Assembly (NCBI GenBank): GCA_009792885.1 | Contig: WMCF01000007.1 | Span: 5,705,229 to 5,769,228 of the forward strand | Origin: Eremophila alpestris peregrina | Taxonomy: Eukaryota > Chordata > Aves > Passeriformes > Alaudidae | Direction of reading: 5' to 3' | Length of the DNA: 64,000 bases | Shown here: positions 12,921 through 25,099 of the stretch, one piece after another | How the letters are laid out: every line of letters begins with the position of its first letter | Position numbering within the stretch: the first letter of the stretch is position 1 | Program-made: the position numbers and the translations under genes | The notes under the pieces: generated by a model | What the model was told of the DNA's origin: nothing | Seen by the model: the letters and a program-made list of their open reading frames with translations, nothing else | Database searches by the model: none

Positions 12921-13317
12921 TGCCGGAGAAATGGATTTTGTATACTGAACTAATATGGTTTCGTAGAAGTTGTTTATTGTTTACAATAAGCAACAGTTAT
13001 AGATTTTAGCATAGTATATTCACACACACACACATTATTTGATTGGATCTTTAGCTTGTCTATGAGGTTGGTACACACTCCTCAGGGCACTTAATTGGTT
13101 TGAGTTTATCTCTATGCTGAGTTCACTTTTATCTGAAGTTTGTATTCTCAATGGTCAAGTTTTTAGGCCTTGTGTTCTTATTTTAGTCTTCTTTTTCTCT
13201 CAGTGGCTTTGATGGATTCTTGAGGTTTCAATAACAAAACTGTAGGTGTTTTGATAAGATTACAAGGAGTTTGGATGGTACAAAGAATAACTTAACTTAT
13301 GTAAATACATTGCTACA
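12921..13317 (-). mobile_element. Solo LTR, copy 2 of the two-copy family, minus strand (ERVK-like)
   Basis: A 397-bp element. On its own sense strand it starts TGTAGCAATG and ends TTTCTCCGGCA, so it has the canonical TG...CA ends, and it sits between perfect 6-bp AGGAGT duplications. It is homologous over its whole length to 8605-8989 in inverted orientation. The sense strand carries AATAAA (plus-strand TTTATT at 12973-12978), the likely polyadenylation signal, 52 bp before the 3' end. A short CA/TG tract (13019-13034) lies inside. Compared with copy 1 it has an excess of A where copy 1 has G on the sense strand (see findings). It is a solo LTR with no adjoining retroviral internal sequence. 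Confidence 0.88.
13019..13034. repeat. Short (CA)n tract inside the solo LTR
   Basis: An alternating CA run. The partner LTR has GTGTGATTGTGTG at the same place, so this tract probably grew from an imperfect ancestral TG run by loss of an interruption. Confidence 0.8.
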
Positions 13318-13323
13318 AGGAGT
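13318..13323. repeat. Target-site duplication, right copy (AGGAGT)
   Basis: An exact copy of 12915-12920. Confidence 0.88.
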
Positions 13324-14205
13324 TTAGAGGAAAGGCCAATAAAGCATTTCAATGTCAGAATTACTTTATATACAGAACAATTATTATTTTAGGACTGGAA
13401 AATCTTCACATATTAACATCAAAACAAGAAACTTCAAATTGATGAAGTGCAAAATGAAGACTGACCACAGAAAATTCTTAATTTGAAGCTCAGTAAGCAA
13501 TATTAGTGCAATTGCTTGCAACATAGTTATTTGCTAAATTATTTTTATCTTCCATGCTGATATCTTTACAGTCCACAGAAACAAAATGAGAGCAACTGAG
13601 AAACTGCTGCTTGACTAGAATCACTTTGGATTTTGTTCTGTAAAAGGGCTTTGTACCTTTAGCTGCCACGGCGCCTCAAGGGAAGAGAGGGTGCTTAGTA
13701 CTGTAGTAATTATTTATTTTTCATGCTGTTAATAGAACCTACAAAACCTGGTGTGAAGCGAAAGGGAAGACTGGGAGGAAAATGGTGCACTAGTTATCAA
13801 CTAAATCTTTTCTACTGCAGTATTAGATAATGTGTGCACACTTCTGGAATACGTAGTAATTTTCTCAACAGGAAAAGAGGTTGCTGAAGTAAAAACATGA
13901 TCAGCCACTGCAGGGAAACCAAAGCTTCTGACCTTGTATTTCTTTGCATTATTTTTCTCCTTTGTTATTGTGTTTTCTCTTTTCAATGACTTAGCTGGAA
14001 TTAGACTTAACTCTTGTTGCTCTCCTAACCTCCACCAAACCTAAACAGCCCAGTTCTGTCCTGAGAAAATCAGATCTGGTTTCTCATAGCTTTTGAATAT
14101 GGAGTTGAACACAGTCAACACTACCAGCACACCAAAGTCTATTGAGTCATGAGAATTACTTTGCTGAAATTTGTCTCCTGATAAAGCCCAACTGCCTTTA
14201 GCTTT

Positions 14206-14258
14206 GGAGAGGGAGTGGAGAGAGGCAGGAAGAGAGGGGAGAAAGGAAAGAAGAGGAG
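14206..14258 (+). repeat. Polypurine (GA-rich) tract
   Basis: About fifty bases almost entirely of A and G on the plus strand, followed by further A/G-rich sequence to about 14297. Such tracts can form triplex structures. It creates spurious Arg/Glu/Lys-rich open frames. Confidence 0.85.
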
Positions 14259-15410
14259 CCAAAGAGACTAAAACCTTAAGCAAAAAGAAGAAAAAGTTTA
14301 ATTTTGCTCCTAATTGCCTCTTCTTACAAACCTTTCCTTCATTTTTTGTCTCTACTGTCATTTTTCCAAGCATTATAGGATCCTTTCCTCTCAACCCACT
14401 TCCTACTTCAGAAAGAGTGCAATTCCCACAGGTTCTATGTGAGAGCATGTTGGTTTTCCCTCTTTCCCATAGGACCACCATGATAATTTACATAAACAAA
14501 AGGACAATTTTTTGTGAAAATGCAGAAACCTATCTGCAGAATGTTTTTTTCCAGATCTAGATAGATGAAGGCAGAAATACGTCAGCATCACAAAGCTGCT
14601 CATTAAAACAGGATACATAGCTAACAAAAGTACATGACAAAAAGATACATTAAACTCACCATGATTTATGTATAGGCTTAAGTGTGCTTAAGTTTGGGGA
14701 TGTTCATATAAGAGCTATTTGAAGCTTTGAAATTAATGAGGGATTTTTTTAACATGTAAATTATAAAACTTATACACATAAAGGCTTATCCTTCCCTGAA
14801 AAAAAAATCAAAAAAACCCAAACAACTCCTAAAAGAAGTAGAGACCTACAAAACCAGGAAATTTGAAAACTTTTGTGCATACACAGGTGAGCTTTGGTAG
14901 GGCTACTTATAAAAAAAGCCAGTATAAACTCTGTATAAAATCTTATTCTAACCAGCTTACATCATCTCTATCATTTCTGGATATGTTTGTAGTGTCTAAA
15001 AGAAATGCTCATCTGCCAGCAGCAAAATCAGTAAAAACATCACATTAACCTCCCTAATAGTTAGAGGTACTGCAGTGTATCAAGGCAGTGTAGCTAAGAA
15101 CATCTGAATAACAAAAGTCTTCCCAAAGTCAGTGATGGAAAACTCTTATTTACATTTTTTCAAAATAAAGCATCAATTTTCTACTGTTTTATGGCCTAGT
15201 TACTGAGGAAAGTGTGCCAGCACCTTAACCTACAGGCACATTACTATGCTAACAAGTCCAGTAATAACTGTTCCGAAAATTGTCTTCTCGTTCCTGCCTA
15301 AAGTTGTCAGATTTTATAAGCTGCTTGGCAGATTATTCTCATGAATAACACTTCCTTCTCAAGTATTGTTACTTTCTTCTTCAAGAAATAGGCAGTTTTG
15401 GATTTTATTT

Positions 15411-15426
15411 TGTGTGTGTGTGTGTG
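15411..15426 (+). repeat. (TG)n dinucleotide tract
   Basis: Eight uninterrupted TG units. Confidence 0.9.
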
Positions 15427-18370
15427 AATTGTTGGTTAACTTGTATTTAAAACTTAAAATTCCTTAATCACAGTTTCCAGAATGTTAGTTTTAGATGAGA
15501 ACCTCCTTCCTTTCAAGTAAACTATTTACTAGATAATTTTTCTTCTATAAATGCAGAAGAAGGAAGTAATTTGAAACGGATTGTATAAAAAAACTATATA
15601 ATGATCTATAAAATTGAAGAATTGGTTCTTTTTTATTTGAATTTGTGTAACTAAACAGACTTTAAAAACGGTAGTATTTTTTCAGTATGTTTACAACTTG
15701 AAATATAGTTACTGATTATCCATGAAAACACTTTAATATAACTTTTTCTCCTAATTTTCATTCTAAGAGAGAGCAACATGGGAGTCTAAATAGAACAATT
15801 CTCAGCAAATCTGGATGGGTCTTTATTTAATGTCTTTTGTCATCAACTGAAAAAATGATTTCTTTATTAAAAATAAAATTACTTTGAAATTTAAAGACAA
15901 TGGATTACAATGGATTGTTTAAATTATGTTGGTTTTCAGCAGTGAAATATAAGACACTCCAAAGAGTATAATTCCATAGATTTTTAGTAGAAATTATTTA
16001 GATTAATATTTTTAACATTCAACATCATTATTTTTGGGCAGATTTTGACTGAGAAATCACAAACTGTAAGAGCAGCAATGGACTATTTGCTGTAGAATCA
16101 TCAAAATTTAGCCTTTTTTATTAATATTTGAGCATGAATGCTAATCTTAAGTATAGGTAGTTATATGGAAAGCTGAAGAAACTATTGTGATTTTTTAAAA
16201 ATTTTTCATTCAAATTTGAAGCAGTCCACATGTAATCCATTTGGGGCTTGTTAGGGATTTTCTGTTTATGTTTGGAGAATAGCATATCACAGCTAATATC
16301 ATGTAACAGGTTCAATATAGATAATAAGTTACAGAGAGTTAGAGTATACTGCCCCGGATGTAGAAAAAAAAATCTCCTGGAAAATGTGTTTGAAGTATTA
16401 CAGTAATTTAATGAAGTCATTGACAGCACCTGCAATCTCCATGTCTGAGTGGTTCTCATTTAGCATAACACAAACCACATCCTGCAAGAATTGCTGAAGC
16501 TTATGTCCCTCATGGCATCCTGTGTCACTTTGTATTTAGTAGATTGATGATTCTGTTCTTTTATATTGCTCCCCAAAAAATAAAGCAGTGGAACTGCAGC
16601 CTTAAATGAAATGTGCTATCCAGTAGACGAAGCCCTAAATTTAGAGTTTTGCCTGAGATCAACTGAGATGGTAGGATAAGAAAAATCCATGCAACTAAAG
16701 AGAAATAATTCCTTGTCCCTGAGGATAAATACTACTTCTGTGGTAATGTGACAGGCATGGAGGTTGTTGAAGCTTCAGATAAAAAGAAGCACAGAGCATT
16801 CTGGCAGATGCTGCATTACTTAGGAGGAGAGAACGGTGAGTCAATAAAATCCCTTCTCCCATGTGAGAGTGGGCACAAAGCTCAGGACTTCTGCTGTGTC
16901 CTCTCAGCTCCTGCTAAACAGTCACTCTGCCAGACCCTTTTCAAATCTCATCAGATCAACATACCCCACACTAAGGCAGGTATTTTAAAGAGCATTTTAC
17001 TCCTATAAATAATGACAGCAGACAAAATTAGCAGTCTGCATTCTGTAGGACTAGTACACCAGAGGCCTAGGAAAGGAGAAAACAGATGGCTCAGAAAAAT
17101 ATATACAGGGGGGAGGGGGAAAGCTGAAAGAACTAAAATAGGAGCGTGAGTGAAGACACAGCTGAGGTACTAGATTTTGGTAAGAATGATGGAATTGAGG
17201 AATAATATCATAAAATGAATGAGCAAGGAAAAGATACTTTAGAGCTGACTGACATCCTTCATGAACAGTAAATAAGAAGGATAAGGCAAAAAGAGTAGCA
17301 TTAAGAAAAAATAATTCAGCAAATCAGATAAATAACAGCATATTTTTGAGGTAAGATTATTGTTTATATTTTACTTAGAATTAGATATTTCTCCTGAAAA
17401 TTTAATTTTTTTTTAATCAATGACAAACCAAAGATTTTCTGGGAAAGCAAACTAACAGAAATTTTTTCTGCACACCTCATACCTCATGTATATACACTGA
17501 TATACACAGACAGGAAGACCTTCAGAGGTGAAAAAACCCAGGGGCTAAACGCCATTTCAAAAAAAAATTAGGTCTACACAGAGAAAATGGGCAGACATCA
17601 GGTCTTCTAACTGAGCTTCACTTCAGCTTTCTTGTTGAAAAAAAAGGTTATATTAGATTTATAAAAGGGGATGATGAGGCAGAGTCATTAGAATGCTCCA
17701 AATTTCAAATATCTATTTAGTGCAATTTAATCACAGAAGTAATCTGTAATGAGGATGCATATTTGTTATCTGAGAGTAGTCCATCCAATCTTACTCCAAA
17801 TTTTCTGAACTGGAATTAATTTGTTTGACTGCTAGTAAATTACTTAGTAAAGTAGGACACCACAACTCCTTGTTACATTTGTATAGGCAAGTGTTTATGA
17901 TTTGAGGAAAAAATAAAGAAGAACATTCTAAAATATTTCTGAAGTACTTGAATATTTTCTTTCTGATTTCCTACTGATGGAAAGTCATTATTTCTTTAGA
18001 AATGTTTTGTGTTAAATTTTATTCTTTAGATCAAGGACTGATACATGTACTTTGCATTGGCATTATATTGTTGGTTTATAGCAAAATAAATCTAAATTTG
18101 AACCTGAAATTCAAGTTGAGGGAGAACAATATATTTTTAATGTCCTCTCTTTTTCCCTTTCAGCTTTAATAAATTAGAATGCATATGAATCAAAATAGTG
18201 GAAGTAATCCTAAATGTTTGGGGTTTATGGCATGTGAGAGGTTTGCTGAGTACAAACCAGAACAGTATCTAATGTTTATGTGGTTGCTACTCCAGGTGCT
18301 TCAGATACCTTCATTAGATTGAACAGAAAAGTAACCATAATACACAGGAAGCACTATGAAAGTAGAAGTT

Positions 18371-18518
18371 AACAGAATCACAGAATCTCATAATATTCTG
18401 AGTTAGAAGGCACCCACAAGGATCACTGAGTCCAGCTCTTAAGTGAATGGCTTGTAGAGGGGTTTAGCCCACAACCTTGGTGTTATTAGCACCCTGCTCT
18501 AACCAACTGAGCCACGAG
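18371..18518 (-). mobile_element. tRNA-Ile-derived SINE with CR1-like tail (TguSINE1-like)
   Basis: Read on the minus strand, the 5' half is a decayed tRNA-Ile(AAT). An intact A-box-like TGGCTCAGTTGGTTAGAG is followed by an anticodon arm GGTGCTAATAACACC carrying AAT, then a degenerate B box in GGTTGTGGGCTAAACCCC. The 3' half changes into sequence matching the avian CR1 3' end, finishing in an AGATTCTGTGATTCTGT-type tail. This fusion, a tRNA-Ile head plus a CR1 tail, is the structure of the zebra finch TguSINE1 family, which is thought to borrow the CR1 reverse transcriptase. It is the best single taxonomic marker in the window. The B box is mutated, so the copy is presumably inactive. No flanking duplication was found. 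Confidence 0.85.
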
Positions 18519-21500
18519 ATATGGTGAATAGGTACTCCTAATACCCTCTTAGATCAATGCTTAAAACATCTGTTCTGAAGTATTCACAAGGGCTGCACCA
18601 AGCTACACTCACCCTGGAGTTAAGGATGAGATCACTTCTATAATTCCTGTGATTCACTGCAAGACTTATCCTTGTTACACTAGCAGGAGGGAAATCTTGT
18701 GAGTGCCATCATTATGGGATTAAAGCAAGCCATTTCTTAATGGTGTACATGAGTATTCAGGCAAACACTGGGACTTAGGGAAAGGGGAAAAACCCTTTCT
18801 AAAACCCCATCCTTCCACACTACAGCCCCCCTTCTTCAAAATGAAAGACCCTCATAGGCCTCATTTGAATAATGGAATACTTAAAATATCTGAAGCTATA
18901 GTGGCAAAAAGAAATACACATCATCTTTTTGTCTTCCGGCTACTGCTATAAACAGAGGCTGGCTGAGAAGCAGAAATCTGAAAATAAACTCAGAAATCTT
19001 CTACATGTTTTCAAAGAAGGAGTTTAGCTTGTGGTCAAATACCAAACCAATATCTTTGGTCTCAAAAGATGAGTTTGTAGTTATATCTTTCTGTATCAAG
19101 AACATCAAAATCTGTTGAAACCCTACAGGATGGAGGTGGGGATCCAGATAAATAGTATCACTCTTTTATGTCCTTACAACTCTCAAAATATGATAATTCT
19201 CTGTTGGAAATGAATTACTCAATAATTGGAGAAGTAAACTGCAAAGGAATTAAAAAGGATATACTTCTTATTACTTGTGATACCATGTCAGAAAATTTAC
19301 AACTGCAAAAGAATTAATGCAAAGGTGTTTCTGTGAGAGCAGCTCTACTCTTTTGACCTAGGCACCAGAAACTGACATCTTTTATACAGACTACACAGGC
19401 AAAGGTAGTTTATCAGAAGACCTTCATGGGAGGAGAGCAAATCTGATGCCAGCCATTGTTTCTTCTTTGGATATTTCTTTTCCATAACTATTCTGCTTTA
19501 CCAGCTAATCTCATGGTTCACATGCTTTTTCCCCTCTGGCTCCATCTCATTGAACTTGATGCATACCTTTTCATTATGAATGGCTTAGTGTCTAAAAACT
19601 CAAAGAACTAGTGAGCAGGGGAGATTCATAAGAACTGGGCATTCACCTGCAACAAGATTTAAAGTTATATGTTTTTACCTAGATGAATCAAATAAATATT
19701 ATTCCTGACCATATATCAGTCCTTAAAATTTTGGTCTATGGTGAAATTTTTGCTGCTTTTGAATATTAGCTTTCTCCTGCTTCTTTATTTCTGATTTTCT
19801 GCTATGTTATTGACAGTAAATATAGTAAGTGATATTTTTCTTTTGATGGTAAGTTGGGTTTTTTTGTCTCCAAACAACTGAACAGCTTATATTTCATTCT
19901 TGTAATTGTAGCTGGAGTAGAACACATTCTACCAGAAACTTTAACTTCTACAAAATTATTAAAGACTGTAACCATTTCCAAGTAAAGAACAATTAGCCTT
20001 TGAGATATTTATAGAAAAGAATGCACACAACTCGCTGCAGAAATGAAAAAAGTGGTGCTCATACACCTAGCAGATCAATGTCTGCTATCCTGACATAATG
20101 TATTGGACATTGGACTGCACTATTCCTTACCACATTTGTTCTAAAAGTCAGTAAAAGGTCTTAAAAGAAAGTGAGACAACATAAGGACTCCTCCCCTGCT
20201 CCTTATCTTTCTTGTGCCACATAATTTTAGCAACATCTGCTCTGAAATAGATGGTATTATTTATGCCCTTCACAGTAGGCAGAAGAATGAGAACCAAGTA
20301 CTTCCCCAAATGTGAAGGTAAAATCTCTGTTACACCAAGAAGCAGGTTTAGCATGCAAAAGACTGTGGTAAAATAGATGCTTTTCCTATAAATGTGGAGT
20401 TTTTCCTCTGAGTAAAAATATTGACATTGTTCATAACAGAATGTGCCATTAAAAAGTTACATTTAATCTTTAATTGTAGCTATAATCCATGAGAATGTGA
20501 CAATTATTCTAAAATATGCCTGAAAAAAAATTTTCACTCTTTCCAAATGGCTGATTTCTGCATTATTCAGTAAAATGGGAAGATTGTTAGTCCTTACTCT
20601 AAGGAGACTATCAGTCTTTATATACATTGAGTTGTAAAAGATACATATACACCAACTGAAGAACAAACATGATATTTATTTTAATATCACCTGAATGACT
20701 GTTGAGCTCAAGGATAAGTTTAGGCTTTGCTACAAACAGAAATGTCATCATCGACTGATTACTCTAGAGGAGATAAAAAACTATGCCAAAACAAGCAAAT
20801 TATCTTCAAAAATAAATTCAAAGAAAGGTCAGCCCAGTAAAACAGAATTCAGTTTAATGACTGCTATACTTAGAAAAGCATCTGTTCTCCAATAGCACAT
20901 ACTGTAGAATGAAGGAAAGAAGATGTTTGCTTTTGCTTCGTGTTTTTAGTTATATAGGTGTGGTATATTTATTCTTTTCTTCCAATCTGGATCTGTAAAG
21001 CATGTCAACTATTTTTGTTTCCAAGTTGAAATCTATAATAGGCTATGCTGGGAGATGAAGGTTACCTTTTTTGTGTTTTACAGATGAAATAAGTTAGCCA
21101 CCACACTCCAGAGGCAATAATACCTGCTTTGCAACAGAGACTGGATTACTAGATCACCTGAAAATATCACTTCACTGTAAGAAGCATCACAATTCAGAAG
21201 CAAACTTCTTAGGGAGCCTGCATGCCAAATAACATGAGATGGCCCTTGAGGCTGAGTGTCTGTGATACCTGTTTTCAAAAAATGTGTATCTCTTAAAAAA
21301 CAGCATGCAATTGACACTCTTTCACTAGACGTGTACATTTCTTGGTGGAAAAATTTCATTCTGCTTTCTAATTGCTAAACCATCAAAGGTTCAATTTGGT
21401 GATTCTAAATCAGATCTTTAGCCTTTGTTTTAATTTGCACAGAAAACACAGGAATGAACAAGCAAATAAACTGCAAGCTATGTTGAGATAAAACTAAACA

Positions 21501-24500
21501 AAATTGTGACTAAAACAAAACAGTTGATAAAATAAGCTGGAAATGGGCACAGTTGGTACTTTTCCCCATATCACATGGTCGTCATGGTCACACAAGCTCA
21601 ACCCACCATATGCCCTCTCAAACACCTACATAACCCCAAACTATCACAGAATCATAGTCCCTGATTTCTGGGTTACCTCTTCTTCTGTGGGAGCTGCAAT
21701 TACCCAGCAGTAAATGCTGACATTGTGTACTAACCACTGTAATGTGTACAAGGAAAGACTGTTGACACTCAGCACACTGAGTGTCTCTTCTAGATGACCT
21801 AAATTTCTCCTCTGGAAGAGCTTCAGACGAGTGAGAAAACATACAAGTTCTTTGTCACCCTATACAATCCTTCCTGGTTTGTCTAAATAGACAGAAGTAA
21901 GCTGTAAAGTAAAAAATAAGCTCTTGAGCATTGCCTTAAATAAACGTATTTATTGTTCGACTTGATACTGATGTAGGCCTCATTGTTAGAAATAGAATTT
22001 GTTCTCATTCTAGTTTAAAATACTTTAATCTGAAAATTATACTGTATTTAAAGGACATATGTAAAGAGCTGTTTTGTTCACACTTTTTTCTCTGAGAAAG
22101 CAAAGAATCATACACAGATTTTGAACAGTAAAAATTATGTTACTGATACTTAACATGAAATAAGGTAGACATATAGTTCTTTTGGAAAAAACTGCATTTG
22201 AGAGATTGGGGTAGTTTCTCTACACTTTTAGTCTCTCTCCTACCCAAATCCAGGCTTCCATGAATGCATTATTAACATTTGTCAAATTAATTTCCACATG
22301 TCTAGGGTAAGTTTTTCTATTACACAAATTGAAATTATTGCTTTCAGAAGCGCAATCTGTCTTCCCTAGAGGCTATTTTCTTTGTGATTGTCTTTGGGCA
22401 GTATTAGAAAAGGCTCCCCGACTTTATGAAGTATCTTTGAAAGATATTGGTAACAATGAAGGGAAGTCTGGTGCAGGAGTTTCAACGGTAGATTTCAAGG
22501 GTTCTCAAAAAACTATTTTTCATGAGTCAGCCTTTCTTGCCTTGTTCCAAATTGGCAATAATCTTTCATCTTTCTTTTCACCCTAATGCTTCTTACATAT
22601 ATGTAAGAAATATTTCTTACAGAAAAATTTTCTATTATATTTGGAAATACGATTTTGCTCTCAGAAAACCCTGGATTTAGTCAGGCATGGATGATGACTT
22701 TTTCCTTGTTAATCCAAATACTTTTGCAGCTTTTGAAGAGGGGATAGCAAAGAAATGAGATTGTATTACACCTCTAGAGAAGGATAAATAGAAATATTTG
22801 TAAGGCTTAGCTTCACAGTGTAGCTTCGAGATACAAAAGACATACTTTTTCAAATAAATCACTAATTTAGGAGGTTCCTATGAACAGTTCCATGTTTTCT
22901 CAATTAATGCCAAAAGAAGCCTTCTGGTTTGAAACTGACTTCTTAACTTATTTCAAGAGAAGAAAAATTTATAGTGTAAACTCCTCATCATGGAAATTTC
23001 ATGGAGTTTTTTAATGTTTTGAAAATTACTTGGAATAAGAAAATAATTTATTCTTTTTAAAAATGGAATTTCTTTGTATTCTTTATTAAATATAGGCAAC
23101 AAAGGAAATCAAATGCCAAAATGAAGAACTGCTATTCAGAAAATAAACAGTGCTAAGTGAAAAATACCTAAGAAGACTTGAAATTGCTATACTTTATCCT
23201 TTAAATGGCATACTAGATATTTATTTTCTATGGGATTTGTTTGACACACACAAGAATTCAAACCAAATAAAAACCAGGCACTTCTATAAAATAGCTCACT
23301 GTATGGAACCAGCTTTGTGGAACTAAGTTACAGGTAGTTCAAGACATAAGCATTAAGTACAAATTTTTTTTTGTGTACGTGCAAATCATGACTGAAAGTG
23401 ATTTAGAACTAGGCACTTGCCAATGTATTTTTTCTTAATGAATATCAAATCCCATTGATGCGTTTTGAAGTTTGAAACTGGTGTGATTTATCAGTCTCTA
23501 AACACAATCTATAGACCTATAAATATTTGTTTGCTGTGCTATATAAGAATTTGTTGAACAGATGGATTTTCAGCTGTAAAGAACAGCTTGGTTTCCAAAG
23601 CCCACTGTCAAGGCATAGTGCAGATGGCTCCTCCCTGGCAAACTGGTATCCTTGGACTGCAGAAGGGCCTCACCAGCCATGGCCTATTCCACCTCATCCA
23701 CCATAAACCATAAGCTGCCACACCATTTGCTAAGATTATTTAACAAAAAACAGACAGCAATATGATAGAGAAGTTGACACTAAAAAATAGGATATGTGAC
23801 TGGAAACCAGAGCATGGGGATAAGGGCATAATATTTAAAGCCTATTTGTGTCAGGGAATCTGCATGATTGAACATCTGGATCATTTCAAATATGACCTGT
23901 ACTACAAAGGGATGGGAAAAAAGTACACAAAATGGTCACTCTGTTACCTGTGGAAAAGATATTTTTCCTGACTGTAAACCTGGTAGGAGGCTTATTCAGT
24001 GTGTACAAACATTCAAACAGAGCTAGTATTTTAGAACTCTCCCCTTGTACAAGAAACTTGAATTTGAGAACAGGAAATTGGAATATATTCAACTTCTTTT
24101 TGGTTTTGCTTAAGGGTTTTAGAAATCAGTAAAAGTTACTATGGTGACTGATAGTATGAGAGAGTGAACAGCCAGACCTTATAAGCTCACAGAAACACAG
24201 GTGCAGACATAGTCTTGGATATTAGCATAAATTTAGAGAAAATAGAATTTTCCTTATGACACTGGAGTTATTCCTGTACTTAGCAAAATGTTTTGAGAAT
24301 TCTCATTCAATTCTCAATTTCTAACCTCTCTCATTTATGAGTTAGCAACTCTGTTGCAAACAATATAATTTAGTTTCTAAGGCAATTTTATACTTTAGCA
24401 AAATAAAATGGACATATTTTTTCAAAATCATGCTCTGCAAAAATTTCTAATAATATATGTATATGATAGAATTTTTCTGTTAAGAGAATGTTTGTTTTAA

Positions 24501-25099
24501 TTAATCAATAACTTAAACAATTTACCCCTATCTCCTTAGAACTAAAGCCAATGAATGCCCTAGATTATCAGTGTAAATCAAATAAAGTCTGCAACGATTA
24601 AGTAATTTATCACTTAAGCTATATAAAACCCCAAGGTTGTAACTCAGATTCTTTGGAAAGGGTGGGGGATTGGGTTAGGTGGATTTTTTTCTGTGATTCA
24701 TTTGGTTTTCGCATGAGAACCAGCACTGTCTACACATTAGAGTGCTCAATGAAAGTGGTTCTTTAAAGCATTACTGCTAACACAGATTGGCTTAATTGAG
24801 AGGCTATACAAGCTTTTCAAAATCTTTATTTTGGGGCTACCTTTCCTGGAAAAGCTTACTGTACCCTACTAGCAGTACGTGAATGAAGAATTTTTTCATT
24901 GTTCTTAACAAACCCACAGTTTTCAACAAATTATCTTAAAAATTTCTCATTACCTGATTTTTGTATCTCACTTATATTTCCTTAAAAGAACAACCCAGAC
25001 TATTGTTAAAAGTATGAACTACACTACCATATATTTTTGGAACAAAAAATTGATTTATACTAAGATGGTAGATAAGCATGATTTGGGCTTTCTTTCCAA
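18519..25099. other. Non-coding stretch with no recognised gene
   Basis: About 6.6 kb of AT-rich DNA without a recognisable exon or interspersed repeat. The palindrome cluster at 22.6 kb is listed separately. Segments at 18.55-18.85 kb and 23.58-23.73 kb are somewhat GC-richer but match nothing I know. Confidence 0.5.
22590..22620. repeat. Overlapping perfect palindromes (20 bp and 18 bp)
   Basis: A perfect 20-bp palindrome at 22590-22609 (arms TTCTTACATA and TATGTAAGAA) shares its right arm with a perfect 18-bp palindrome at 22603-22620. The core TTCTTAC therefore occurs twice around one GTAAGAA, giving two mutually exclusive hairpins. Confidence 0.9.

Larger units (their letters stand above)
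13324..18370. other. Non-coding stretch with no recognised gene
   Basis: AT-rich DNA. The purine-rich run at about 14.2 kb and a TG tract at 15.4 kb are listed separately. The frames here (up to 146 residues near 14.0-14.6 kb) overlap low-complexity sequence and each other on opposite strands, with no domain recognised. Confidence 0.5.

Noticed and set aside
14041..14560. Open frames of 129 and 146 residues on opposite strands
   Set aside because: Both cross the polypurine tract and are rich in Arg, Glu and Lys or in Leu, Ser and Phe by composition. No domain.
18459..18516. A functional tRNA-Ile gene
   Set aside because: The B box and acceptor stem are decayed and the sequence is fused to a CR1-like tail, so it is a SINE.
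21640..21680. A further CR1 end, from CTATCACAGAATCATAG
   Set aside because: Only the short terminal phrase matches; the following sequence does not continue as CR1.
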